Source: Chlamydiota bacterium
GTDB taxonomy: Bacteria > Chlamydiota > Chlamydiia > Chlamydiales > Parachlamydiaceae
Direction: 5' to 3'
DNA length: 64,000 bases
NCBI GenBank assembly: GCA_013287815.1
Contig: JABDDC010000004.1
Coordinates: forward strand, 16,970 to 80,969
The notes under the pieces are model-generated. The model saw nothing but the letters and a program-made list of their open reading frames with translations. It ran no database searches and was not told the DNA's origin. Of this stretch, positions 1 through 8,263 are shown piece after piece. The position numbers were made by a program, and so were the translations under genes. The stretch's first letter is position 1. Each line of letters opens with the position of its first letter.

Positions 1-38
1 TTTGCATTGTGTACAATCCGATTAATCTAGGGTGATGC

Positions 39-803
39 ATGAAAATACTTCTTTACGTTCTTTCTTTTTGTTTTGTCTGTTCTTTGACACCTACTTTGGA
101 AGCGAGTCATGATATATTTTTCCGTGGAAAGACTGAGCGTGCCCTTGACATTTACTTTCTTCCTGTCAATCATCCATTACAAACACCTCTTAATACCCTT
201 TTGACTTCATTATCAATTTTCCGTTCTCCATCAAGCCTTCGGAAAGAAGGGTTTTCTGTCAAAGAAGGGCACCAACTCTTAATGGTTGCTGCTCACCCGG
301 CTATTCAAGGTTATTTGATTAAAAAATTCTCAGGTAAAAAACACACAAAAAAAGAAAATGACAATTTTCTCAAACGACTCAAAGGAGCAGAAAAAATTCG
401 TCAGGCAATCCAGCAACACAAGTGCAAACACCTTGTTGTTCCGGAAAAATGGATCTACAGTATTGATTCACGTCACTCATATCGAAAATATTTTCTTATA
501 GTCGAAGACATGGATGTTTATGATTGGGATGATCCAAAAGGGGAATTGGAAAACCTTTATTACAATATGGATATAGAAATTTTGAAAGAGCTTTGTACGG
601 TTTTGCATGCTGTCGGCGGGTGTGATGCCTTTCCACGTAATCAGCCTTTCACAAGATCTGGTAAAATCGCTTTCGTCGATACAGAGCATGTAGGAGAAAA
701 GAAAGACTACTTCCTCATTCACATTGTTCCTGCACTAAACAATGACCTTCAAAAATATGCCATAGATCTGTGGGCAGGGCTGGAAGAAGAGAGTAGAAGG
801 TAG
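39..803 (+). CDS. Exported protein with degenerate kinase-like core
   Basis: The 254-residue product starts with a clear signal peptide (residues 1-22, ending near LEA). The body carries a pattern reminiscent of the protein-kinase/aminoglycoside-phosphotransferase fold: a hydrophobic strand and hinge-like segment (YFLIVEDMD, about residues 151-159), then a VGGCDAFPRN stretch where a catalytic loop would sit and GKIAFVDTEH where the metal-binding Asp would sit. No glycine-rich nucleotide loop is evident, so an active kinase is not established. The start ATG has AGGGTG 5 bases upstream. A 187-base gap separates it from the next gene. Seen: signal peptide and motif order. Inferred: kinase-like fold. 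Function is unknown. Confidence 0.6.
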   Translation: MKILLYVLSFCFVCSLTPTLEASHDIFFRGKTERALDIYFLPVNHPLQTPLNTLLTSLSIFRSPSSLRKEGFSVKEGHQLLMVAAHPAIQGYLIKKFSGKKHTKKENDNFLKRLKGAEKIRQAIQQHKCKHLVVPEKWIYSIDSRHSYRKYFLIVEDMDVYDWDDPKGELENLYYNMDIEILKELCTVLHAVGGCDAFPRNQPFTRSGKIAFVDTEHVGEKKDYFLIHIVPALNNDLQKYAIDLWAGLEEESRR

Positions 804-990
804 AGCTTGGGTGCTCTCACTATACTGCACACTTCCTTACTCATAACATGAAATCGTTTTACTATTGTTTCGAGATAAGACCTTACTCAAAGAATATTAC
901 TCGATCAATATTGAAAGAACCTAAATTTTACTTATGGGATTGATTAATACTTTATGATCTCGTAAAATTAGCCTAAAAAAGGAGAAACCG

Positions 991-1602
991 GTGTACAAGT
1001 GGATATCAATCTTAGCTTTATTAGTATCAGTCAATCTGCAAGCTGATGTGAAAGTGCTGGTGTTTGCCGGAAGCCTGCAAAGGGATTCCGTGAACAAGAA
1101 ATTGGCGATAGAAGCGGCCTATTTTGCTAAAGAGGGTGGAGCGTCAGTCAAAGTCATCAATTTAGAGGACTATATCGCACCGATTTATGATGCTGATATT
1201 GAAAAAAAAGAAAAAATGACTGCGAACGCCAGGAAGTTGCGCGACTTAATGATTCAAAATCAGGTGATCATTATTGCTTCTCCTGAGTATAACGGATCAG
1301 TTTCTGCTGCCCTTAAAAATGCCATTGACTGGGCATCCAGATCTGAACAGGGAGTCCCATCTCGCGAAGCATTCAAAGGAAAAAGATTTGTTATCATTAG
1401 CGCGTCGCCAGGCCTCAGTGGAGGTGCTCGGGGACTGAATCATTTAAGAGATATTTTACATAACCTCGGCGCCTTTGTCATGGAACAGCAGGTGAATATT
1501 CCTGATGCTTATAATGCTTTCAATGGCAATGGACATTTAAAAAATGTTTCAACAAGAAATGATTTAAAGCATCTCATCGATGAATCGCTTAATAGTCAAT
1601 AA
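991..1602 (+). CDS. Exported NADPH-dependent FMN reductase-like protein
   Basis: This 203-residue protein belongs by sequence pattern to the NADPH-dependent FMN reductase (flavodoxin-fold, chromate/azo-reductase-like) family: the phosphate-binding loop AGSLQRDSVNKKL lies at residues 26-38 and the flavin-contact motif SPEYNG at 97-102, followed by SAALKNAIDW. It is preceded by a signal peptide (residues 1-18, cleavage after LQA), which is unusual because the family is cytosolic and uses FMN and NAD(P)H. Start is GTG, chosen because AAAGGAG lies just upstream and it gives the signal peptide. The gene is followed 22 bases later by a small membrane protein and then a glycosyltransferase, suggesting one transcript. 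Confidence 0.8.
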   Translation: MYKWISILALLVSVNLQADVKVLVFAGSLQRDSVNKKLAIEAAYFAKEGGASVKVINLEDYIAPIYDADIEKKEKMTANARKLRDLMIQNQVIIIASPEYNGSVSAALKNAIDWASRSEQGVPSREAFKGKRFVIISASPGLSGGARGLNHLRDILHNLGAFVMEQQVNIPDAYNAFNGNGHLKNVSTRNDLKHLIDESLNSQ

Positions 1603-1624
1603 TTTCGCAGACTTGGAGTAGGCG

Positions 1625-1813
1625 ATGGATTTCACCACATTTATTATCTATATCATCATGTATATCTATGGATTTGGACTGATGATCTGGGCAGTATTTT
1701 TGGATAAACAACCAACTAAGAAAACACGACGTTTTGCGATTTTTGGATTGATCGCACTGATCTTGACCCTGTTCTACTTTTTTTATGTGTTAATTACGAT
1801 AGGACTGCATTAA
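1625..1813 (+). CDS. Small two-helix membrane protein
   Basis: A 62-residue hydrophobic protein with two predicted membrane helices (about residues 4-25 and 38-60) joined by a short basic loop containing QPTKKTRR. GGAG upstream of the ATG and tight spacing (22 bases after the reductase gene, 19 before the glycosyltransferase gene) support translation. By the positive-inside rule the loop faces the cytoplasm and both termini face outward. I do not recognise the family. Confidence 0.6.
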   Translation: MDFTTFIIYIIMYIYGFGLMIWAVFLDKQPTKKTRRFAIFGLIALILTLFYFFYVLITIGLH

Positions 1814-1832
1814 ATCACTTTAAAGGAATAAT

Positions 1833-2864
1833 GTGAGAAAGGTTATCTGTTTCCTATTATCTGTTTTTTTGTCGATTTCTTTGTCGGCAGAAGAGAAAGT
1901 CTTTCATTATTACTGCACAGTAGCTGATGAAGCCCATTTTCCGTTATTAATGAATCTGATTGGAAGCATCCATAAAGAAGACTTCAATGGGACAGATCAG
2001 ATTGCAATCTTTGATATTGGATTGTCAGACCCGCAGTTAGAGTATTTAATAAATATAGAAAAAGTGAAGGTCTATCCGATTGAGAAAAGACATCCTCATA
2101 TTTGCACCTATTTTAAAACGCATCCTGGCGGAAGAATTGTCAGAGGGTGGTATTTGTGGAAGCCGGTAGCTTTTAAACAATCTGCAGAGTTGTTTCCCTA
2201 TTTCCTCTATGTGGATGCTGGATCCACTGTCCTTGCCACGCCAGATAACCTTTTCCGCCATATCAAGGAAAATGGCTACTTCATCATCAATATCGCTCCC
2301 CATAACATAGAAGAGCGAATCACCATGACTGCAGTTGAAAATATTGTTTTAAAGCTGACGCATGAAGAACAGCTCAAGATAATGGACCCTAAAACGCCTA
2401 TGATCGATGCCGGCTTCCAAGGCCTTTCTAGAGATGTATGGGATAATTATATTAAGCCCATGTATGACCTTACAACCAACATAAGCCTTTTTGCCGATGA
2501 TGGGACTGCTAGCATGGGTTTTGGATCGGCCCGCCATGACCAGACCCTTTTCAGCATTTTTGCCTGTTTAAATAACTTCAATACCAACAATCAGGGGTGG
2601 TCTTCGCTCAATGTAGGGGGCAGGAAAATCCCCTTCCACATGCATTGGGATGCTGATTGTGTCAACAACAAGACCTGTGTCTACCGATCACGCTGGAACT
2701 ACCAGTTCGGCGGCGACCGTTCTATATTCATTCGGCATAAGGGCTATCATCGGCCGCTCTCCGCTTTCGCTTCGAGCTCTACCTACACATATGCCATCCC
2801 TATCGGGTTAGTACCTCAGGATGTGTTGGAGATAATGAAGATGGAAGAGCTTTCTGATAATTAG
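1833..2864 (+). CDS. Exported glycosyltransferase-like protein
   Basis: The 343-residue product has a signal peptide (residues 1-18, cleavage near LSA). The central segment GGRIVRGWYLWKP (99-111) followed by YFLYVDAGSTV (123-133) resembles the nucleotide-sugar/metal site of GT-A folds, in which a D-x-D/D-x-G strand follows a substrate-positioning W-Y-K element; D128 is the candidate metal ligand. A later DAGFQG motif and the HWDADC stretch fit acceptor or metal roles. Start is GTG with AAAGGA upstream. It appears to end the operon begun at 991; a strong hairpin follows. Assignment to an exact GT family is uncertain (GT8-like or DUF1647-like). Confidence 0.6.
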   Translation: MRKVICFLLSVFLSISLSAEEKVFHYYCTVADEAHFPLLMNLIGSIHKEDFNGTDQIAIFDIGLSDPQLEYLINIEKVKVYPIEKRHPHICTYFKTHPGGRIVRGWYLWKPVAFKQSAELFPYFLYVDAGSTVLATPDNLFRHIKENGYFIINIAPHNIEERITMTAVENIVLKLTHEEQLKIMDPKTPMIDAGFQGLSRDVWDNYIKPMYDLTTNISLFADDGTASMGFGSARHDQTLFSIFACLNNFNTNNQGWSSLNVGGRKIPFHMHWDADCVNNKTCVYRSRWNYQFGGDRSIFIRHKGYHRPLSAFASSSTYTYAIPIGLVPQDVLEIMKMEELSDN

Positions 2865-2887
2865 ATTTCATCAAATGTAAGCATTCA

Positions 2888-2963
2888 CGGGGTGGGGGTG
2901 GGTAGTCGTTGCCCGCCCGCTGCGCGATGCGGCAACGGCTACCCTCCCCCCACCCCGTGAACG
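2888..2963. repeat. GC-rich imperfect inverted repeat
   Basis: Two arms of about 30 bases, beginning TTCACGGGGTGGGGG and ending CCCCCACCCCGTGAA, can pair with only a few mismatches around a small loop containing CGCCCGCTGCGCGATGC. It lies between a glycosyltransferase gene and an MFS gene on the same strand. It has no clear T-run, so it may be an intergenic repeat rather than a classic terminator; the two roles are not exclusive. Confidence 0.7.
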
Positions 2964-3014
2964 GATACAAATTAATCATTTTAATAAATTTCTTTCTTTG
3001 CTAAAAAAGGAAGT

Positions 3015-4184
3015 ATGAAAGAAGAGATTTTACTAAAAAGACGGGCAGTTTATTTTATTGTCACGATGGGCATTGTCAGCTTGTTTGCTGATATAACCTA
3101 TGAAGGTGCGAGAAGTATTACAGGACCATTTTTTGCAGTCCTTGGTGCAACGGGGGCTGTCGTCGGGATTGTTTCCGGATTTGGCGAGTGGATCGGCTAT
3201 GCTTTTCGCCTACTATTCGGCTATGCAGCCGATAAGACAGGCAAATATTGGACTTTAATTTTTGTAGGCTATGCGATCAATGTGTTAGCTGTACCCTTGC
3301 TGGCATTGGCCGGAAATTGGGAAGTCGCTGCTGCATTGATCATCATCGAACGGTTCGGTAAGGCTATCAGAAGTCCATCTAAGGACGCCATTCTCTCCTA
3401 TGCCGCCAAACCGATAGGTCGAGGCTGGGGCTTTGGCATTCACGAAGCGATGGATCAGATAGGTGCGGTTATTGGGCCCTTGCTGATGGCCTTAGTTCTC
3501 TACTACAAAGAGGGCTATCAGTTCGGCTTTGCCCTGTTGCTGATACCGGCTATCTTGACATTGCTGGTCTTATTTTTCGGATGGAGACTCCTTCCCAATC
3601 CGGTTGAAATGGAAAAAATTGATCCAAAAATAGCCATTCAGGGCCTTTCAAGACCTTATTGGATTTATGTGGCCGGATTATGCTTTGTCGCTGCCGGCTT
3701 TGTCGATTTCCCTCTAATCGCATTTCACTTTAAAAAAAGTGATGTATTTAATCCCACCTTGATTCCAATCCTCTATGCTGTTGCCATGGGTGTAGCAGGA
3801 CTTTCTTCGCTTGTAATGGGAAAAGTATTTGACGCTAAGGGTATTAGTGTCATCTTCGTAGTGACCGCTTTTACTGCTTTTTCAGCAGGATTTGTTTTTT
3901 TAGGCGGATTCTATGCGGCGATAATGGGCATGTTGCTTTGGGGAATAGGACTGGGCGCTCAAGAATCAATTATGAGAGCGTTTGTCGCTAATCTGGTTGG
4001 CCTTAACAAAAGAGCGACTGCCTATGGGATGCTTAATATCTGGTTCGGATCAGCCTGGCTGGCCGGGAGCATCATTCTTGGATTGCTGTACGATGTCAAT
4101 GTAACCTATTTAGTCATATTTTCCGTGGGTATACAAATTGCTGCCTTACCCTTTTTCTACTCATTGACAAAGGGATCGACATAA
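3015..4184 (+). CDS. MFS-family transporter
   Basis: A 389-residue polytopic protein with around twelve hydrophobic segments and no signal peptide. The N-terminal half has the MFS-like loop between helices 2 and 3 (GYAADKTGKYW, near residues 73-83), and the equivalent loop VFDAKGISV recurs in the second half, as expected for the duplicated MFS fold. ERFGKAIRSPSKDA near residue 115 is typical of a large group of uncharacterised MFS proteins. Substrate cannot be read from sequence. AAAGGAAGT precedes the ATG. The 3' end overlaps the convergent uridylyltransferase gene by 28 bases. Confidence 0.8.
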   Translation: MKEEILLKRRAVYFIVTMGIVSLFADITYEGARSITGPFFAVLGATGAVVGIVSGFGEWIGYAFRLLFGYAADKTGKYWTLIFVGYAINVLAVPLLALAGNWEVAAALIIIERFGKAIRSPSKDAILSYAAKPIGRGWGFGIHEAMDQIGAVIGPLLMALVLYYKEGYQFGFALLLIPAILTLLVLFFGWRLLPNPVEMEKIDPKIAIQGLSRPYWIYVAGLCFVAAGFVDFPLIAFHFKKSDVFNPTLIPILYAVAMGVAGLSSLVMGKVFDAKGISVIFVVTAFTAFSAGFVFLGGFYAAIMGMLLWGIGLGAQESIMRAFVANLVGLNKRATAYGMLNIWFGSAWLAGSIILGLLYDVNVTYLVIFSVGIQIAALPFFYSLTKGST

Positions 4185-5521
4185 GGGGAGTCAGGCTCTC
4201 TTTCTTTCCAGAAATCGAGCAGTTTTGAGGTGGGGTAATAAAAGTCGGCTGATAGTTCAAAAGGGGATGTGGGAGCGGGCAATCCGGTGATTGATTCCAG
4301 AATTTTTTGATCAAAACTTAAAAGGGACTCCTGCACAGTGGCGATTGAATTTTCGCCTATGTAATTTTTAAGCGGAGCATAACACAGATTGCGGGGATAT
4401 AAGAGGGCTGCAGTGTAATTGGTGTAGGCTAAGAGATCGAAAATATAGTTTTCAAATTTCCAGGCATTGGGTGCGGTGGATGTTTGAGTAATGCCTATTG
4501 GATTGACGAATTTAGAGGTCTTCCAAGACTTATGTAAGGGTAGATGCGGGTGTTTATTTACGACTGAACTAATGAAATCCATTGAGAAACATAAGAGGCT
4601 GAGGTTGGCGCAGCAGTATTTCAAGTGACCACTAGGCTCAACAGCATTCTTTTCAGCTTCAGGCAGCTCGCTGTATTCGATCACTCTGCAGTGCCCCTTT
4701 TCTTTGACAAGTACTCCCACATTTTCATCAGGCTGCAGCTTTTCTATGCATTTGACGGTGGCTTCTAGCTTCCGTCGCGTGTGGAATCCCAGCAGTTCAG
4801 CATCAAACGGATCGGCCAGAGGGTTGTCGATTAGGACGATGTTGACATACTTAATTCCTTTTCTCTTCCACTCGTCCCACAATCCGGCTTTGACAAAGTT
4901 GTGGAGGCACTGACCATTGCCGTCGGGTCCTTCGGCAATTTTGTAGGGCTGTTCCAGAAAAAGGAGCCCTTCTGCATCAAGTAATGGGAGTGTTCCTTGT
5001 GAATAGAAGCTGACTTGATCCGATTTAAGGCCAAAATAATTTTGGTCAGCCAAAAACTGTCTTGTCGCGTAATCATTATCCGAAGAGGTCATAACAGCAA
5101 TTGAAAGGTCGCAGCCGGCTTGTTTGCTTGCAGCCAAAACCCTTTCAAAGCAGATTTGGAATAATGTCTTATGTTTTATAATCGTAGTGGGATAAAGTCC
5201 TTTTGGACCTTCAAATCCCAGACGGGTTCCTTGTCCCCCAGCCAGGACAATGCAACCCATCTTCCCTTCTCGGATCAATTTTTTGCCATGCTGGAAATCT
5301 GTTTTATTGCCACTGAAAGCATATTCGGTATACGGTGCAAACTCGGGTAAGGGGTCAGGCTTGTCTATAAGTTTGATCTGCTGTTTCAGCCTTTTGAAAT
5401 CAATATTTTGCACTTGCTCACTGAGCAACTTTTTTTCCGCAGTGATCAGAGTAGGCCAAAAGCGCAAAACCTGTTCGGCCTGTTCGGGCGGCAAAATTTC
5501 TTTAATTAATTCTAGGGTCAT
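4157..5521 (-). CDS. UTP-sugar-1-phosphate uridylyltransferase (UAP1/UDPGP type)
   Basis: The 454-residue protein has the signature of the eukaryotic-type UDP-GlcNAc/UDP-glucose pyrophosphorylase family: LAGGQGTRLGFEGPKG at residues 93-108 (nucleotide-binding loop with the PKG lysine), then a GPDGNGQ motif and a conserved DNPLADP segment. It would make UDP-sugar plus pyrophosphate from UTP and a sugar 1-phosphate in the cytosol, feeding envelope glycans. Chlamydiae are known to carry this eukaryote-like family. Whether glucose or GlcNAc 1-phosphate is the substrate cannot be decided here. Its 3' end overlaps the MFS gene tail to tail. Confidence 0.85.
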   Translation of the reverse strand: MTLELIKEILPPEQAEQVLRFWPTLITAEKKLLSEQVQNIDFKRLKQQIKLIDKPDPLPEFAPYTEYAFSGNKTDFQHGKKLIREGKMGCIVLAGGQGTRLGFEGPKGLYPTTIIKHKTLFQICFERVLAASKQAGCDLSIAVMTSSDNDYATRQFLADQNYFGLKSDQVSFYSQGTLPLLDAEGLLFLEQPYKIAEGPDGNGQCLHNFVKAGLWDEWKRKGIKYVNIVLIDNPLADPFDAELLGFHTRRKLEATVKCIEKLQPDENVGVLVKEKGHCRVIEYSELPEAEKNAVEPSGHLKYCCANLSLLCFSMDFISSVVNKHPHLPLHKSWKTSKFVNPIGITQTSTAPNAWKFENYIFDLLAYTNYTAALLYPRNLCYAPLKNYIGENSIATVQESLLSFDQKILESITGLPAPTSPFELSADFYYPTSKLLDFWKEREPDSPYVDPFVNE

Positions 5522-5579
5522 ATTTTACCAAAATCTTTGATAAGATTATTTTCGAATCCATGATAAAAAGCAAGAGCGA

Positions 5580-5682
5580 AAGGCAAAAGAATGAAGGACG
5601 GAGGATTAAGGCTAAAGATAAGCAAGAAGCAGATCCTACAGGATAAAGCTGGCAGCCTTCATCCTTCATCCCTCATCCTTTA
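5580..5682. repeat. Intergenic GGATGAAGG-type repeat
   Basis: The gap between two minus-strand genes contains GAATGAAGGACGGAGGA on the left and CCTTCATCCTTCATCC on the right, able to form a short hairpin. Similar GGATGAAGG/CCTTCATCC sequences occur at 48178-48221 and 59212-59248, each immediately downstream of a gene, so this is a recurring terminator-like repeat. No T-run of the usual kind is obvious here. Confidence 0.5.
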
Positions 5683-8184
5683 ATTAACGGCTCCCAACGA
5701 TTTGATGAGATAGCCAAGACGGAAGATGTGGCCGGCAAACCCTTCTCCTATGTTGTGTCCCATGACGCGGAATCGTTTTAGCTTGAGGAAGCGGAAATAA
5801 GTGTTTTGCCAGACAACTTCTGAAGCCATTCCGTTTTGACTCATGAGGTCTCTGCGCAATAGCTTTTTCATTACATCCTTTTCTTGATCGGATAGATTTT
5901 CCCTTAGATCGATCTCTTTAGAAAGTTGATCGTCGGCAATCCTTGCCAGCAGATAGCCTGTACGATCTTTTCCACTCATGCAATTAGCCCCGACGGCGCC
6001 TTGCATGTCATTTTGTAGGAGGATAATCTCTTTTGCCAGATCGAATGTCGTTTCTCCCTTTTCGATCCTGTTCTTGATTGCCTTATACCTGGTTTGAAGC
6101 TGCGAAATTTTTAATCCTGAAGAAGCTAGCGGCTCAATTTGTTTCAAGTTTTTCTGCAGGTTGTCTAAGGCTTCTTTATTTATTTGTTTTAGTTCTCCAT
6201 TGTCTTTGCCATGAACATTGATGTTGAAAAAGGTGCAAGACAAAGTGAGCGGCCTATCGAGTTGGGCGTTAGGGATGTTGGCAACTTTCGGCTTGGGTAA
6301 TTTGATCACTCCTTCATGTTCGCTATAGAAAGGAGCTTCCAGCCCATCTACAAAAACAATTTGTTTATCATTAAACATACGGAAGATTTCAGCCATATCC
6401 CTCATCTGATTCGCTTCACTTTTCTTCAGTCCTTTTTTATCTTGTTTGGTTTTGGGATCGAGCATGCTCACTTGCGTTATCTGTAGTGTACCTGTTAGGA
6501 AGGGCGCTTTGTTGCCGGCCGGATCTGTAATGTCGACAAGATGGGCTCCAACTTGGTTGGAGACATACTGGACCATCTGATCGATCAAAGCACGCTCGTG
6601 CCTTTTTAAGAGGGAGAAGTCTTCTTTTAAAGCATCACCAGACTTTTTAAGGATCTCAAACGGATTTTTCAAGAATCTTTCTTCGTTAACCCCCGGAGGA
6701 GCCCAATCCTTGATGAATTTTTCTTTTATCTGGTTAAATGATTTGGAACCGTCGGGGTGATAGGCTATGGCGCCTGAACGAAGGATGGCGATGGATTTAT
6801 TGCCTGCTTCGATCTGATGCATGCGGCTATTGACCATAGCAGGGATATATGATTGATCGGGATGGGGAGCTGTTTTAAGGGCATCGAATCGATTTTTCTT
6901 ATAGTTTTGAAAATCTTCCCGAAGTGTGTTAGAAGTCACCCAGTTTTTGCCTGCATGGTAATGTTTATAGCGATATATCTCGTCTTTCAAAGCCTCTATA
7001 TGTATTTTATTCATTTTAGGTTGTTTTAGTAGATAATCGAGCTCTGTTTCTTTGGATTTAATGAGCTGTGGAATGGTGTCATATCTAAGGACTCTTTCCT
7101 TGCCAATTTTTTTACCATCGAAATCTAGATGTTCATGGGTAAGTTTTGGATCGGTATTTTGGGGATTATGTCCTGACATCGACCTTGTAAATTTGCTAAG
7201 AATTTTTTCTGCAAATCCAACAAAGATGTGTTTGAATCCTTCAGCCAAAAGCCCCAGTTTAGAATGGGCGGGGATTTTAATTTGCTGCACACGGGCTGAT
7301 AAAGTCTTAGGAAGGCGATCAAGCTCATGATGAATAGTGTTCATCAGATTATTTAATTTGTCATATAAATGCTTTGGAATGTCTTCAGTTGAAACAAGAT
7401 TTTCCAATTCTTCAAAGCATTTACGCAGATTTCCGACTGATTGTGCCTCTGCCATGCTATCTATCAGATTTTTAAAATTTGCGGGCAGTAGATCCGCGAC
7501 TGCACTTTTTTGGATAAGGATGCTTATATTTTGGGAAGCCTCTTCTAGGGTGATTGGGACAGAACAATTGAGCTTTCGGATCCATTGTTTGTACTCATCG
7601 ACAAAATACCTGGGGACATATGTTTTTTCCATCATAGCGACAAAGTTGGATTTATTTAGCCGGCTAAGAAAATCACCAAAGTCCTTTTTAGATTGAGCTG
7701 CAGTGAACATTTTTTGCAGCAAGAGGAGTTCATTATGGATTTGTGGACCTGCAGAGGATTTTTCTTGTAACAGATCGCCGACTACTAACATAAAAAATGG
7801 AAACTGCTCATTGAAAGCATCCGTCAAGGCTTTGGTGTTGGGGGGATGAATGTCGGCTTGACTTGATCTGACAGAGCGGGGAATTTGACGATGAGCAAAT
7901 CGGACAATACTTTTGAACGAATCCTTTTGTTCAATGCTAAACGGAGTTCTTTCTTCCTCTGAATAAGCAATCCCTCTTTGATCGATTTTAGCAAAATCGA
8001 GCTGTTTTCTTTCGCCTAGCTGAGAGCGATTTAATAAACCCACGATTTTCTTGGTAAGCGCTTCTCTTTTTTCTTCATTAATAGCTAAAGATGAGGATTT
8101 TATATTTAAATGGTACAGTTTTCCATTAAATTTAAAGACATTCGGATTACCTGGATCTGGAAAAGTAACTAAAGGAGAAACCAT
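5680..8184 (-). CDS. Candidate effector with SopB/IpgD-type inositol phosphatase motif
   Basis: An 834-residue protein without signal peptide. Near the C-terminus, C735-MSGKD-R741 followed by TG matches the CX5R catalytic loop of the SopB/IpgD phosphoinositide phosphatases (CKSGKDRTG in that family), where the cysteine forms the phospho-intermediate. Upstream, LSCTFFNINVHGKDNGEL resembles the position of the second conserved SopB motif (NxGVNE). The long N-terminal part is hydrophilic and helical, as in type III effectors. Start: ATG with AAGGGG five bases upstream is preferred over the GTG two codons earlier. It would dephosphorylate host phosphoinositides if secreted. Secretion and activity are inference; the motif is directly visible. 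Confidence 0.7.
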   Translation of the reverse strand: MVSPLVTFPDPGNPNVFKFNGKLYHLNIKSSSLAINEEKREALTKKIVGLLNRSQLGERKQLDFAKIDQRGIAYSEEERTPFSIEQKDSFKSIVRFAHRQIPRSVRSSQADIHPPNTKALTDAFNEQFPFFMLVVGDLLQEKSSAGPQIHNELLLLQKMFTAAQSKKDFGDFLSRLNKSNFVAMMEKTYVPRYFVDEYKQWIRKLNCSVPITLEEASQNISILIQKSAVADLLPANFKNLIDSMAEAQSVGNLRKCFEELENLVSTEDIPKHLYDKLNNLMNTIHHELDRLPKTLSARVQQIKIPAHSKLGLLAEGFKHIFVGFAEKILSKFTRSMSGHNPQNTDPKLTHEHLDFDGKKIGKERVLRYDTIPQLIKSKETELDYLLKQPKMNKIHIEALKDEIYRYKHYHAGKNWVTSNTLREDFQNYKKNRFDALKTAPHPDQSYIPAMVNSRMHQIEAGNKSIAILRSGAIAYHPDGSKSFNQIKEKFIKDWAPPGVNEERFLKNPFEILKKSGDALKEDFSLLKRHERALIDQMVQYVSNQVGAHLVDITDPAGNKAPFLTGTLQITQVSMLDPKTKQDKKGLKKSEANQMRDMAEIFRMFNDKQIVFVDGLEAPFYSEHEGVIKLPKPKVANIPNAQLDRPLTLSCTFFNINVHGKDNGELKQINKEALDNLQKNLKQIEPLASSGLKISQLQTRYKAIKNRIEKGETTFDLAKEIILLQNDMQGAVGANCMSGKDRTGYLLARIADDQLSKEIDLRENLSDQEKDVMKKLLRRDLMSQNGMASEVVWQNTYFRFLKLKRFRVMGHNIGEGFAGHIFRLGYLIKSLGAVN

Positions 8185-8263
8185 AATCACCCCTTTTATT
8201 GTATTCTAACTTTATTATACCTTTTTTATTTAAATTATGGAAGGTAATTATTTATATTTCACC

